A stretch of 64,000 nt of DNA from Paenibacillus_E qinlingensis (GCF_028746185.1 NZ_JAQIVH010000003.1:186001-250000); one strand, 5' to 3'. Shown: positions 9,446 to 18,404, numbered from the stretch's first letter. Notes: generated by a model not told the origin, from the letters alone. Numbers and translations are program-made.

Positions 9446-9578
9446 GGGAACGTCGGTGCGCTATTCGCCTAAATACCGCTAGAATTAGCGGGAATCAGCT
9501 GAATAGCGCACTCACGTTCCCTTTCGCCGTTAGAAATGGCTATTTTCATCCAAATAGCGTATTCTCGTTCCCTTTCGA
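9446..9578. repeat. structured intergenic repeat element (REP-like)
   Basis: The arms GGGAACG-TCG-GTGCGCTATTC (9446-9466) and GAATAGCGCAC-TCA-CGTTCCC (9501-9521) pair over 18 bp with a 3x3 internal loop. Inside them lies a second hairpin, CCGCTA/TAGCGG (9476-9491). A partial third copy, AATAGCG...CTCGTTCCCTTTCG, follows at about 9555-9578. This resembles short interspersed palindromic repeats seen in large Paenibacillus genomes; a genome-wide count is needed. Confidence 0.55.
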
Positions 9579-9592
9579 CTACCTATCGAAAG

Positions 9593-9642
9593 AAAAAAGC
9601 AGTCCCCAAGTAGTAACCTACCTACTTCGGAGACTGCTTTTA
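9593..9642. terminator. bidirectional rho-independent terminator
   Basis: AAAAGCAGTCCCCAAGTAG pairs with CTACTTCGGAGACTGCTTTT, with A and T runs on either side. It can end the pnkp operon from the left and the immunity gene from the right; its right edge overlaps the stop codon of that gene. Confidence 0.8.
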
Positions 9643-10062
9643 CTCACTCAACGCATCCTCTAATTCCCACGTATCGCCGATGCCGCTCACCTTGTAGCAG
9701 GAACCCTCCAACGAAATGCAAGCTTCCAGCTGGAGCTGCGGAAAGGTTAACAACCAGCTTTCCTCGTTGTTCACGTACTCAATAGGAAGCACGTCATGCA
9801 GGTGCCGGATGAAGTCGAAGACATGCGTGTCATCGCCCGCTCCCCGCTTGAAGTCAACCCAATGACCGGTGACCTTTCGATCGTTCACCGCGGTGAGGAG
9901 ATCGATTAGCCAAAAAGGAGCAGCTCCTGCTTCTTCAAGCTCATTTTCCGCTATGTGCTCCGCCAAGGCTTGCTTATTAATCGTCTGCGACCCGTCAGCA
10001 GATAATGCTGTAGCCAGCTCATCCAAGAGATGACTCAAATCGTTCCGTTCAGATGAACCCAT
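9640..10062 (-). CDS. unknown acidic protein, candidate immunity protein
   Basis: A 140-aa acidic soluble protein without signal peptide or membrane segment. I recognise no named family. It starts 12 bases after the stop of the upstream DUF4157 toxin-like gene, is read in the same direction, and ends the unit at a terminator. Small, acidic, soluble genes in exactly this place are usually the immunity partner of a polymorphic toxin, so that is my inference. The alternative is a chaperone or adaptor for loading the toxin. Confidence 0.55.
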   Translation of the reverse strand: MGSSERNDLSHLLDELATALSADGSQTINKQALAEHIAENELEEAGAAPFWLIDLLTAVNDRKVTGHWVDFKRGAGDDTHVFDFIRHLHDVLPIEYVNNEESWLLTFPQLQLEACISLEGSCYKVSGIGDTWELEDALSE

Positions 10063-10074
10063 GCCCTCATCCTC

Positions 10075-11118
10075 CTAGCTTACTGGAAACATTGTATTGA
10101 TTTTCAATTTGCCATTGTCTGGCTGAATATCTAATTGAACCTGATCGCAAGTGACCTCTGTACCATCACGGAGATAGCCGACCCCTGCACCTGGCACGCT
10201 GATTATGGTACCCATGCCGACGAGTTTTTGCTTCGGCGCATTTTTGGACACCAAAGTACTGTATGCACTGGTGAAAGCTGCCTTGTGCTTATCATCCGAT
10301 ACGAATTTCGAAGCAGCTTTGCCCGTTGGCACTTTACTCACCCGACCGGAAGGCGCGGTACCGCTTTTCAATCGTTCACGTTGCTGTTCTTCCGTTGTAT
10401 GCGCCCCGTGATCGGCGTAGGAATGTCCACCACCAGAATCATACGTGCTTGGATCATTGGCATCCAATCCGTCGTACAGAGTGGCAGCCACCTTTTGAAT
10501 CGTATCCGAAGAGCTAGATGCCTCTCCACTTACTAAACTATCGTTGTCCGATCTCTTCATTTGCATACGTTCGCCGCCTAAATCAGATGCTTTCGCTCCC
10601 ATATGATCGGCTTCGGATTCTAATCCATGATCATCATTAATAGCGACCCCACCAGCTTGTTGCGTGGGTGCTACTCTGCCTTGACGCTGTTGGACGACAT
10701 GCCAAGCTTCGTGCGGTAAATGCTGCTCTTGACCAGGACCTACATGAATGTCATTTCCTTGCGCATAAGCTAAGGCTTGCAACTGAGCAGGTTTATCGGA
10801 ATTGTAATGCACTTTAACGGAATCCATGGATAGCCCGGACAGATTTTCAACACCCGATTTCAAATTATCGGGCATGCCCGTGTTATTCTTTTTAGTCTGA
10901 ATAGGCTTCTCAGAAGGTGTTGGTGTTGGAGATTGGGATCTAAACAATTGAGCGACGGCGCGATTTCCGATGGTTCTCTGTAGTTGTGCGATATGTGAAG
11001 TGGAAAAAGAGGACATGCGATCCGCTGTTCCAGTCTGTTTTGCAGAGCTGTTGGAAGCGTTATGTTTATCGTGTTGTTCTGACGATTGATTATTTTTCAC
11101 ATGTGAGTGATAACTCAT
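10075..11118 (-). CDS. DUF4157 (eCIS-core) protein with C-terminal toxin-like domain
   Basis: A 347-aa protein in three parts. Residues 1-75 are low-complexity and polar. Residues 80-155 are the DUF4157/eCIS core domain, with the HEAWH metallopeptidase-like motif (136-140) in LPHEAWHVVQQRQG. The last ~140 residues hold a conserved-looking GGHSYADHGAHTTEEQQRERL-type pattern and a later AASKFVS, which resembles the His-rich nuclease ends (RNase A-like, EndoU/BECR fold) of polymorphic toxins. Known DUF4157 proteins are often cargo of contractile injection systems, but no such structural genes lie in this window. The nuclease assignment is a guess from pattern only. Confidence 0.7.
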   Translation of the reverse strand: MSYHSHVKNNQSSEQHDKHNASNSSAKQTGTADRMSSFSTSHIAQLQRTIGNRAVAQLFRSQSPTPTPSEKPIQTKKNNTGMPDNLKSGVENLSGLSMDSVKVHYNSDKPAQLQALAYAQGNDIHVGPGQEQHLPHEAWHVVQQRQGRVAPTQQAGGVAINDDHGLESEADHMGAKASDLGGERMQMKRSDNDSLVSGEASSSSDTIQKVAATLYDGLDANDPSTYDSGGGHSYADHGAHTTEEQQRERLKSGTAPSGRVSKVPTGKAASKFVSDDKHKAAFTSAYSTLVSKNAPKQKLVGMGTIISVPGAGVGYLRDGTEVTCDQVQLDIQPDNGKLKINTMFPVS

Positions 11119-11301
11119 GAATAAAATTCACCGCCCTAAGTAAATGACCTAACTTTCAACAAATTCCGTTTAGTTTCCTTATTTATTTTAAGGTAAAAGT
11201 TACCATTGGACAACAGTTCTAAAGTTGTGTTTATTTCTCCGGATGTACAAAGAGGTTGCTGGTGAACTTCCAGATGCACATCAAATTTGACGGAGAACAA
11301 C

Positions 11302-11344
11302 AAAAGGACCGTCCCATGAGGTAAAATATGGGGACGGCCTTTCT
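11302..11344. terminator. rho-independent terminator
   Basis: AAAAGGACCGTCCC pairs with GGGGACGGCCTTT around a loop of about 14 bases. On the minus strand it ends in a T run and would stop transcription coming from the 48-aa gene upstream of the toxin gene. Confidence 0.75.
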
Positions 11345-11395
11345 ATTAGTTAGATGGATAAAAACGATAGTGGAGGGTTCAAAGTAAAATCTCTA

Positions 11396-11542
11396 TCAGT
11401 AAGGAAAGTAAGGAATCTGAACGTGCTCGGTTATCACACCTACGGGTTTAATAATGATATCCTTGGATTTTGCCGTTGTCTGTGACAATTGAATCGTACC
11501 GCTTCCATCGTAATACATCGGCTTTACTTGTTCATTTTTCAT
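11396..11542 (-). CDS. 48-aa orphan small protein
   Basis: The ATG at 11542 has CAGGAGGCG 6 bases upstream, one of the best ribosome binding sites nearby, so this is probably a real gene. The product is 48 aa, without Cys or a membrane helix, mixed polar, ending in IPYFPY. I do not recognise it. It lies downstream of the chemotaxis receptor on the same strand and before a terminator. It could be a small regulatory peptide; nothing in the sequence shows a modifying enzyme next to it. Confidence 0.5.
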   Translation of the reverse strand: MKNEQVKPMYYDGSGTIQLSQTTAKSKDIIIKPVGVITEHVQIPYFPY

Positions 11543-11654
11543 CCTTACGCCTCCTGTAATATTAGTATTACGATCTATAGTGTAGCATTTTTTTGTGAAT
11601 AAACAATACATAAAAGGCAGGAGTCGCACAACATGACGCTATTATTCGGCGCAA

Positions 11655-13349
11655 TCATTCGGTTCGAAACGACTGTAATCCCTCATGCAGTTCTCGGGCT
11701 TCCTCCGTTAGACGCCTCGAGGATACCGTAACCTCATCAAAAGAGGATAGCTGCTGCTGGCCCATTGCAGAAACTTGCTCTACTTCGAAACTAATTTGCT
11801 CAGAACGTACCTTAACTCCAGCCATTTCCTCACCTAGCTGCTTAATGTTGGCATCGGCGTCATGGATTTGGATACTGATGGCACCAAGCTCACTATGAAT
11901 GTCCATATTCACATTGTGAATGGCTGTGAATGTTATTTTAGCCTGCTGTGCACTCCTATTTCCTCGTTCCAAATCTTCCAGTCCCTGCTTCATCTGCAAA
12001 CGAATAAACTCAATCCGATCTTGCACATTGCCTGTCTGAAATTCTGATTCCTGTGCAAGCTCCTTCGATCTTTGAGCTAGTTCTTTTACCTTCTGGGCGA
12101 CAACTGCAAAACCGCGACCTGCCTCACCGGACCGAGCAGCTTCAATACTCGCATTAATGGACAAAATATTCGTTTGGGCTGCAATCTCTCGCAGCTGTTT
12201 CATCGTGCTGTTCAGTTGTTTAAATAAAGCATGCAAGCTGTCCGTATCATAATCAACCTTCTTCATACCTCCAGCGATCTGAACGTATTGATCCATGAAT
12301 ACAGCAATATGTTCGTCTCCTTTACGAGCAAGTTCTAAGGAAAGTTCGGCATGACCGTAGATAATCTCCTGCTTACCGCGAATATCGTGAAAAGCATGCA
12401 TCACATTTTCCACCTCGGTCGCTGCCGTTTCAATCGATTTGGTTTGATACTGTGCTGCCTCCGTAATGGATAATGCCCCTTCAGCAATCTCTGAGCTGGC
12501 ATCTCGATTCTCCTCCATTGCACGATTAATGTTGCTGGAAGAAGTCTGTACTTTCGCATTCATATGCCGCACGGTGCCGATCAACGCTAATAAATTTTCA
12601 GTCATTCGGTTAAACGAATTGCAAAGGTCTCCGATCTCATCACGACTAGAGACAAGAAGACGAGAGCCATTCAGATTACCGAGTGCGATAGCGGATGCGC
12701 GCCTGCTGAGTTGTTCAATTGGACGAATGACAATTCGATTAAGCGCCATAATCAGTCCAATGGATACAACTAAAACGAGGACATACATAGCTAGGCTCCA
12801 TAGCATATCGCGCGAGAACTGGTACACAATCTTCGTTTGCAACTGACTGCTGGCAATCAGCTTCAAGCGAATCAGCTCTCCGACTTCATCCTGTACGATC
12901 TGCGTCGTATCCATAATGATGTCAAACACAATCTGTTTATCCTCTACTTTGATAGCTTTGTCTAGACTTTCAACCTTATCTCGGAGTGAACTCATTGTAT
13001 TGGCAACGACATGAATCTGCTCCGTTACTTTAGGATCCTGTTCTTTGCTTTTTAATGTGATAATCCCCTTATCCATCGTATCCAACAGTTCGAATTGTTT
13101 GCCTTGCTTAAACGTTTTCTTAGCATAAAGGATATCTCTCATTTCTGAATCCAGCTCATTTTTCAATTGTCCGTTAATGGCATTCGCTGCGGCAACATCC
13201 ATGAGCAAGCTGTTATATTGACGAATATAGCCGGAGAACTGCTCGTATTGAAAGAAACTTGCAACCGCTGTCAATAAAATAATGATGATGAACGAAACGA
13301 CCAGCTTCGTCCGAATCGAAAGATGCTTCCAATTATTCATTGCTTTCAC
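11655..13349 (-). CDS. methyl-accepting chemotaxis protein
   Basis: A 564-aa receptor. An N-terminal membrane helix (about 13-33) is followed by an extracytoplasmic helical sensor region of about 150 residues (4HB-like), a second membrane helix (about 187-207), a HAMP domain with NRIVIRPIEQLSRRA, and a cytoplasmic signalling hairpin. The signalling tip carries the near-invariant INASIEAARSGEAGRGFAVVA. It should pass signals to CheA/CheW for motility control. No other chemotaxis gene is nearby, and the ligand is unknown. Confidence 0.88.
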   Translation of the reverse strand: MKAMNNWKHLSIRTKLVVSFIIIILLTAVASFFQYEQFSGYIRQYNSLLMDVAAANAINGQLKNELDSEMRDILYAKKTFKQGKQFELLDTMDKGIITLKSKEQDPKVTEQIHVVANTMSSLRDKVESLDKAIKVEDKQIVFDIIMDTTQIVQDEVGELIRLKLIASSQLQTKIVYQFSRDMLWSLAMYVLVLVVSIGLIMALNRIVIRPIEQLSRRASAIALGNLNGSRLLVSSRDEIGDLCNSFNRMTENLLALIGTVRHMNAKVQTSSSNINRAMEENRDASSEIAEGALSITEAAQYQTKSIETAATEVENVMHAFHDIRGKQEIIYGHAELSLELARKGDEHIAVFMDQYVQIAGGMKKVDYDTDSLHALFKQLNSTMKQLREIAAQTNILSINASIEAARSGEAGRGFAVVAQKVKELAQRSKELAQESEFQTGNVQDRIEFIRLQMKQGLEDLERGNRSAQQAKITFTAIHNVNMDIHSELGAISIQIHDADANIKQLGEEMAGVKVRSEQISFEVEQVSAMGQQQLSSFDEVTVSSRRLTEEARELHEGLQSFRTE

Positions 13350-13428
13350 TCCTCAAGCTGTGGATGCTTATTAGTAGTAGATTAGCATCTATTATTTCGA
13401 GCGTCTTTACGATAATCGGCAATTATAT

Positions 13429-13653
13429 GTGCTTTTTCGGCTAATAGTAATGTTATTTCCTATATATTACAAAATAGAAAATATTCACAAATACCATGTT
13501 GGTTCATGGATTGCTGGTTATACAAATGGCGTGTTTTATGAGGTTAACGGTTGTGACGGAGAACAGGTTAGAGTTTTTTTAAATATTGAAACAAGAGATT
13601 TAATACTAAACAGCGCAAACAATTCAGCTGCAGTAATTAAAATAATAAAATGA
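13429..13653 (+). pseudogene. short ORF, probable gene remnant
   Basis: A 74-codon frame from a GTG without a ribosome binding site. The second half reads like the end of a folded protein (GSWIAGYTNGVFYEVNGC, then VRVFLNIETRDLIL), but the start looks AT-rich and unconvincing. It is followed by a good terminator, which suggests a once longer gene whose 5' part was lost. The 13350-13803 gap otherwise shows nothing but that terminator. Confidence 0.3.
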
Positions 13654-13668
13654 ATAGGTAGGATGGAG

Positions 13669-13691
13669 AACCCCTTGTGAGAGGGGTTTTT
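13669..13691 (+). terminator. rho-independent terminator
   Basis: AACCCCT-TGTGAG-AGGGGTTTTT, a 7-bp GC-rich stem with a T run. It follows the short ORF and separates it from the glycan cassette. Confidence 0.75.
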
Positions 13692-13803
13692 CGGTTTCTT
13701 TTTGACCGTCCAATGATAAGAAATGTCTCAGAAAACCACCTTCTACTTAACTCAAATAAATAGTTTGTAAAATAGTTCAAAAGAAGCAGGAATTTATCAA
13801 GGG

Positions 13804-15177
13804 ATGTCGAAAATTCTAAGTTGTTTTCACATTTACATCACACTTTTTTTACAATTCGTTCACAATTATTTTTACAGATATGGAGTTGTTAGCAGAGTGT
13901 ATCTTATCGACCGAATTAATCAAATCTACCAGCGATACAAGGATTACGAATGGATATATATGCTCCCCCTTGTCGTGCTTTCACTAAAGAGGAAATTAGA
14001 GTACTTTTTCTTTATCCTGCACTCGGAGAAGGGGCTTCCGAAATCGGAAGATTCGCAGTGGTACCTGAATTACGCCCACTCCTTGTTAACAGATTTCAAG
14101 ATTGGTTTACATATGAACGATCTTCTCTATATGGGTTATAACCTCGTTCTCGCCATATTAATAGGTGTGTTTAAGGATGAACATACCGTTGTTTTTATAC
14201 AAGCAGTAACAACTGCATCGTGTGTGATCCTGGTGTATTTCATCACGCTTCGCTTATTCAACCGAATTACTGCAATTGTAGCCTCGTATTTCTATGCAAC
14301 TTCCTGGCACATTACGGTGTGGTCAATGTACATTCTTTCAGATAGTTTATTTATGAATTTAGTCCTGCTGAATGTGTTCCTTCTTTTTAAAACGCTTGAG
14401 AATAACAATAAAGTCATAGGTTCGTTATTCCTCGTGTCTTCGCTTCTCATGCTGGTATTCCGTCCAACGGGTGTTCTGACGCTTGTATTTATTTTCATCT
14501 ACCTTGTACTGAATGTTAAACGAGAACAACCGATCAATTTCCTCAAAAGGCATAGATATAAATTTATATGCGCATTACTACTTGTTTTCATAGCAGGTGG
14601 TTTGCTTCTAGGGGCCGACAAATTCAATCCACTTCTGACATCTCTACAATATAATGCGAAGTTAGTCCTATACAATATTTATGCCAAAGGGTGGATTTAT
14701 GACAACCCCTCAGATTATGACTATTTTTATCGTCCTGATTATCGCATTGATATCTTAGGCAGCTTGATCCTAAGCTTCCTTATTCATAATTGGGATCATG
14801 TGCTGGTTTTATATGGAAGGAGAGCGCTTGCATTCATCGGCTGGTGGGTATGGAAGACAGATGTTCGGAGTGTGGCAGGGGTTATTAAATTGTTCAAGGA
14901 TATCATCCCCACGCTTCTATTTCTATTGGGAACTTACGCTGCCATGAGGAACAACATATTCAGAAAAACATCGATTGTATGGTTAGTGATTGTGTCGATA
15001 TTCCTATTCTGTATGGTGTTGTTCATGGATAGTATGTATCGCTATAAGCTGCCTGCCCTACCTTTTATTTGTATCATCTGTGGATATGGTGTGGAAAGAT
15101 GGATCCGCATCATGCTATTGTTCATTAACCAATTAGAGGGGAAGTTGCTTCAATGGAACAGAAACAAGCACTCATAG
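13804..15177 (+). CDS. GT39/GT83-like polytopic glycosyltransferase
   Basis: A 457-aa membrane protein with about ten hydrophobic helices. After the N-terminal helix comes SEDSQWYLNYA, which matches the catalytic-Asp loop of C-type glycosyltransferases (PMT/ArnT superfamily) that use polyprenyl-phosphate sugars at the outer membrane face. The following gene is a dolichyl-phosphate-sugar synthase-like GT2, which would make such a donor, and the two frames overlap by 25 bases. Acceptor and sugar are unknown. The start at ATG 13804 has AAGGG directly before it, so the true start may be somewhat downstream. Confidence 0.7.
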   Translation: MSKILSCFHIYITLFLQFVHNYFYRYGVVSRVYLIDRINQIYQRYKDYEWIYMLPLVVLSLKRKLEYFFFILHSEKGLPKSEDSQWYLNYAHSLLTDFKIGLHMNDLLYMGYNLVLAILIGVFKDEHTVVFIQAVTTASCVILVYFITLRLFNRITAIVASYFYATSWHITVWSMYILSDSLFMNLVLLNVFLLFKTLENNNKVIGSLFLVSSLLMLVFRPTGVLTLVFIFIYLVLNVKREQPINFLKRHRYKFICALLLVFIAGGLLLGADKFNPLLTSLQYNAKLVLYNIYAKGWIYDNPSDYDYFYRPDYRIDILGSLILSFLIHNWDHVLVLYGRRALAFIGWWVWKTDVRSVAGVIKLFKDIIPTLLFLLGTYAAMRNNIFRKTSIVWLVIVSIFLFCMVLFMDSMYRYKLPALPFICIICGYGVERWIRIMLLFINQLEGKLLQWNRNKHS

Positions 15178-15869
15178 TCATCCCGGCCTACAATGAGCAG
15201 AACAATATACTAAAAGTAATCAGGGATGTACGTGAGAATCTTCCTAACTACGATATTCTCGTTATTAACGATTGCTCGAAGGACAACACATCGGCGATAG
15301 CCAAGCAAGCAGGAGATGGCGTCAAAGTTGTGGACCTCTCCTATAATCTAGGGATAGGCGGGGCGGTGCAAACGGGCTTCAAATATGCCGAGAAGAATGG
15401 TTATTCGTATATGGTGCAAATTGACGGTGATGGTCAGCATCTTCCCAGCGAGGTAAATAAGCTATTCGCCTATATGATGCAGACGGAATCTGATATGGTC
15501 ATTGGCTCTAGGTTTCTAGATATTAAATCATTCCAAACGACGTGGACAAGGCGCCTGGGCATTAAAGTGTTCTATTATTTATTTCGCTTATTAATCCAAA
15601 CGAAGATTACGGATGGGACATCAGGGTTTCGTATGTATAATCGCAAGAGTATAGAGCTGTTAAGCCAATTTTATCCAGACGATTACCCTGAACCAGACGC
15701 CATTATTTTAATTAGCAAACATGGACTACGCATTGGGGAAATCGGTGTTGAAATGAGAGAACGTGAACATGGTGTCTCTTCCATAACCCCGATGCAAAGT
15801 CCCTATTATATGACGAAGGTGATTATGTCGATCTTATTCTCTTTTACAAGGACAAGGACGAGGTGGTAG
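15153..15869 (+). CDS. GT2 polyprenyl-phosphate sugar transferase (DPM-like)
   Basis: A 238-aa family 2 glycosyltransferase with IPAYNEQNNI at the N-terminus, VINDCSKDNT, the DGDGQH metal/nucleotide site and a GSRFL helix start. The length and the lack of C-terminal membrane helices match the soluble DPM1/GtrB-type enzymes that move sugar from a nucleotide to undecaprenyl phosphate. It overlaps the GT39-like gene upstream and the DUF2304 gene downstream; in other bacteria DUF2304 proteins are found next to this enzyme type. Product is probably a lipid-linked sugar donor. Confidence 0.82.
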   Translation: MEQKQALIVIPAYNEQNNILKVIRDVRENLPNYDILVINDCSKDNTSAIAKQAGDGVKVVDLSYNLGIGGAVQTGFKYAEKNGYSYMVQIDGDGQHLPSEVNKLFAYMMQTESDMVIGSRFLDIKSFQTTWTRRLGIKVFYYLFRLLIQTKITDGTSGFRMYNRKSIELLSQFYPDDYPEPDAIILISKHGLRIGEIGVEMREREHGVSSITPMQSPYYMTKVIMSILFSFTRTRTRW

Positions 15870-15871
15870 GA

Positions 15872-16276
15872 ATGCTAACGAGTGAACATCATCTGTATAG
15901 TGTGCAATTAATGGGTGTCGTCTTCAGTTTAATTCTAATGAGTACCGTATTTATGATGGTGAGGGCTAGAAGACTTCGGGAGAAATATGCACTTGTATGG
16001 TTTGTGATTGGCATATTTACGTTGATTATGTCCATGTTCACGGATTTGATGGAGTGGTTCTCTAAATTACTTGGTATCGACTATGCGCCATCTGCATTTT
16101 TTGCCATTCTAATCGCATCTGCCTATCTGCTCTTGTTGAATACGAGTATAAGTATCTCAGGTTTAAAATTACATAACAAAGCGCTTACGCAGGAACTTGG
16201 ATTGACGAAGCTAAGGCTAGAAGAACTTGAGAAGAAAAGCGTTGAGGAGGAAAAATCATCAAATATATCATGCTAG
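15872..16276 (+). CDS. DUF2304 family membrane protein
   Basis: A 134-aa protein with three hydrophobic helices and a charged, coiled C-terminal tail rich in Lys and Glu. The pattern RARRLREKYALVWFVIG is typical for DUF2304, a family linked to GT2 enzymes and sometimes fused to them. ATG 15872 is preferred (GAGG 8 bases upstream); the GTG at 15863 would add three residues. It may anchor or assist the GT2 enzyme or flip its product; the function is not established. Confidence 0.75.
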   Translation: MLTSEHHLYSVQLMGVVFSLILMSTVFMMVRARRLREKYALVWFVIGIFTLIMSMFTDLMEWFSKLLGIDYAPSAFFAILIASAYLLLLNTSISISGLKLHNKALTQELGLTKLRLEELEKKSVEEEKSSNISC

Positions 16277-16608
16277 TTGCCAGTGTACTCATGACCGTTG
16301 TGGCCAGTACCCTGCTTAAAATTGGTGGTCGAGCTGTCAATTTCGAGGGCGGAATTATGGCTATCGCGATAGGTTACATGACGACACCGTTGATTATAAC
16401 CGGTTTTGCTTTTTATGCGCTGGCGGCTTTCATCTGGATTTATTGCCTGTCCCAATTTGACCTAAGCTATGTGACATTCGTGTCGAGTATTCAATATATT
16501 TTTATGATTCTCGTCTCGATTATGATTTTCCATGAACAAATTAGCGCCATGAAGTGGGCGGGATGTGTGTTTATTATGATTGGTGTTATTTTATGGTTGA
16601 GAGGATAG
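16270..16608 (+). CDS. EmrE/ArnE-like small four-TM transporter
   Basis: A 112-aa protein with four hydrophobic helices and the SMR/EamA-like ending AMKWAGCVFIMIGVILW. Its length and context (next to lipid-linked sugar enzymes) fit the ArnE/ArnF type, which moves undecaprenyl-phosphate sugars across the membrane, better than a drug exporter. The start is uncertain: GAGGAGG lies about 20 bases before ATG 16270, so translation may rely on coupling with the overlapping upstream gene. Confidence 0.72.
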   Translation: MLVASVLMTVVASTLLKIGGRAVNFEGGIMAIAIGYMTTPLIITGFAFYALAAFIWIYCLSQFDLSYVTFVSSIQYIFMILVSIMIFHEQISAMKWAGCVFIMIGVILWLRG

Positions 16609-16613
16609 TCTGC

Positions 16614-17696
16614 ATGTATCGTTGTTTGCCCTATACCGAAGACATGAAGGAAGACTGGGACAGGTTGGCATGGTCTCAAGGGACCATTTTTCATACGTTG
16701 TCATTTAGACAGATTCTGCTCGAGACGTTTGGCTATCAATGCTTGTATCATGCTGTGGTTGATCAAAGTGGCCAGATTTGCGCGTTAATTCCATTAACAA
16801 GTGGTCGCAACTTAGGACTCAAGCGGGTTGGTGTTTCGCTCCCTTTTGTCAATTATACAGATGTGTGTGCCCGGAATGAGGATGCCGCGCAATGTGCTAT
16901 GGATGCCATGGTGCAGCTGAAGGAGAAATACCGTCTTCGTTACATCGAGTTGAGATTTAAGAAGGGGACGATGCTGAGCGAAGGCAAGCAGTCGTCTCAG
17001 ATGCTGACGCAATTGGATACAGATCATGGTCAATTGAACAATTCCAACCACACGTTCGTGCTGCCATTAACCAACGAAGATGAGGTTCTATCTCTCTCCA
17101 CTGGCAATAATCGTAACCATATCCGGAAGGTCTACAAGAACAACTGGTTTCAGGTTTCTTATGATAAAGGGAATCTTGCACAATTTCATAAGGTCTATGT
17201 TCGGCGTATGAAGCAGTTGGGGTCACCCGCGCAGGATATCCGATTTTTCCAAAGATTCTTCGACTATTTACCTGATCATGCGGTACTGCAAACCGTTCTA
17301 GATGTAAATACAGGTGAGGTAGTCGGTGGAATGCTGCTCTTGCTAAGTCCGGGCAATTCAACGCTGTATTATCCTTATGGAGCGAATTTGACGGCGTATA
17401 ATCACAAATATCTCAATAACTTTATGTATTGGGAAGCTGTGAAATTGGGAATTAGAAGCGGGCTCAAGCAGCTTGATCTCGGTCGTTCACAAACCGGTTC
17501 AGGAACGTATAAGTACAAAGAACAATGGGGGGCAACAGCCGAGCAGCTCACCTATGTCGTCATGGGCAGCGTCAATAAAGGGGCGGGTCCTGCAGATAAA
17601 GAAAAGCTTCGCTTCTTCATCGAACTCTGGAAGAGAATGCCTAACATGGTGACAGAGCCAGTAGGTAAGCAACTCATTAAGTATTTAATGCCGTAA
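16614..17696 (+). CDS. FemAB/GNAT-like acyltransferase
   Basis: A 360-aa double-GNAT protein of the FemAB-related type also found in exopolysaccharide/exosortase loci. A typical C-terminal pattern is visible: NNFMYWEAVKLGIRSG, then LDLGRSQTGSGTYKYKEQWG. FemAB proteins transfer amino acids from tRNA, or acyl groups, to cell-envelope precursors. I take the ATG at 16614 because GAGAGGA stands 8 bases before it; an upstream frame from 16554 overlaps the SMR gene heavily. Substrate unknown. Confidence 0.78.
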   Translation: MYRCLPYTEDMKEDWDRLAWSQGTIFHTLSFRQILLETFGYQCLYHAVVDQSGQICALIPLTSGRNLGLKRVGVSLPFVNYTDVCARNEDAAQCAMDAMVQLKEKYRLRYIELRFKKGTMLSEGKQSSQMLTQLDTDHGQLNNSNHTFVLPLTNEDEVLSLSTGNNRNHIRKVYKNNWFQVSYDKGNLAQFHKVYVRRMKQLGSPAQDIRFFQRFFDYLPDHAVLQTVLDVNTGEVVGGMLLLLSPGNSTLYYPYGANLTAYNHKYLNNFMYWEAVKLGIRSGLKQLDLGRSQTGSGTYKYKEQWGATAEQLTYVVMGSVNKGAGPADKEKLRFFIELWKRMPNMVTEPVGKQLIKYLMP

Positions 17697-17738
17697 CCAA
17701 CCAACAATATGTGACATGACAATCGGGGGAAATAGAGA

Positions 17739-18404
17739 ATGGCTAATCTTAGCTGGAAACAGTATTTTGACAAGAGGGCAGAGGTTCATGGAGCTTCCGT
17801 ACAATCCTCTGATTACTATAATGAAGAAAGCTTCTTTCTGCAGCGCAATCATACGTTAGGTTGGCTCGGGGAACTTCGCGATAAAGAAATTTTGGATGCA
17901 GGTTGTGGCGTAGGTGCATTCAGTGAGCCTCTCGTAGGGACAAACACGGTGTATGGAGTAGATTTCTCGGAGAGAAGCCTTGCTTTTGCTGCAGAAAGAG
18001 GGCTTCGTACTTCGTCGGATGATTTAACGGCGCTTCATTTTGATGAGGGTAAATTCGACCTCGTGCTTTGTATTGGTGTTATTCAGCTGATCGAACAGTA
18101 TCGAGCGGTTATTGCGGAATTGGCCAGGGTCACGAAGCCTGGAGGGACGCTGCTTATCGAAACCTTGCACCGCAAGTCATGGCAGAGGAAAGTGCTTCGA
18201 TTGTTCGAGAAAACCAAAAAATTCGATCGCATGTACGCCATGGATGAATTGAAGAAAGTATTCATAGAGCATGGATTTGAGCATATAGAGTTCTTAAAGA
18301 TCTATCACCCCTTCCCCTACGTTTCAAAAGGAAGCACAGGGTGGAAAGCGCACGATCGGTTGTGCACATCATTCGCTATCAAAGGAAGTAAGAAGCATGT
18401 CTAA
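17739..18404 (+). CDS. class I SAM-dependent methyltransferase
   Basis: A 221-aa soluble methyltransferase: motif I is EILDAGCGVGAFS (about residue 50), with VDFSERSL as motif II and VTKPGGTLLIE as the later strand. This matches the Methyltransf_11/UbiE-like group. It is in line with the FemAB and deacetylase genes (42-base gap before, 8-base overlap after), so it probably methylates a sugar or lipid carrier of this cassette. The substrate cannot be read from the sequence. Confidence 0.8.
   Translation: MANLSWKQYFDKRAEVHGASVQSSDYYNEESFFLQRNHTLGWLGELRDKEILDAGCGVGAFSEPLVGTNTVYGVDFSERSLAFAAERGLRTSSDDLTALHFDEGKFDLVLCIGVIQLIEQYRAVIAELARVTKPGGTLLIETLHRKSWQRKVLRLFEKTKKFDRMYAMDELKKVFIEHGFEHIEFLKIYHPFPYVSKGSTGWKAHDRLCTSFAIKGSKKHV

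Noticed and set aside
9424..9663. 79-codon plus-strand ORF behind pnkp
   Set aside because: It covers the palindromic repeat and the terminator; no ribosome binding site and odd composition.
11220..11280. Short plus-strand frame in the gap upstream of the toxin gene
   Set aside because: About 15 codons without supporting signals; at most a gene remnant.
16491..17361. Several minus-strand ORFs across the SMR and FemAB genes
   Set aside because: Shadows of convincingly coding plus-strand genes.
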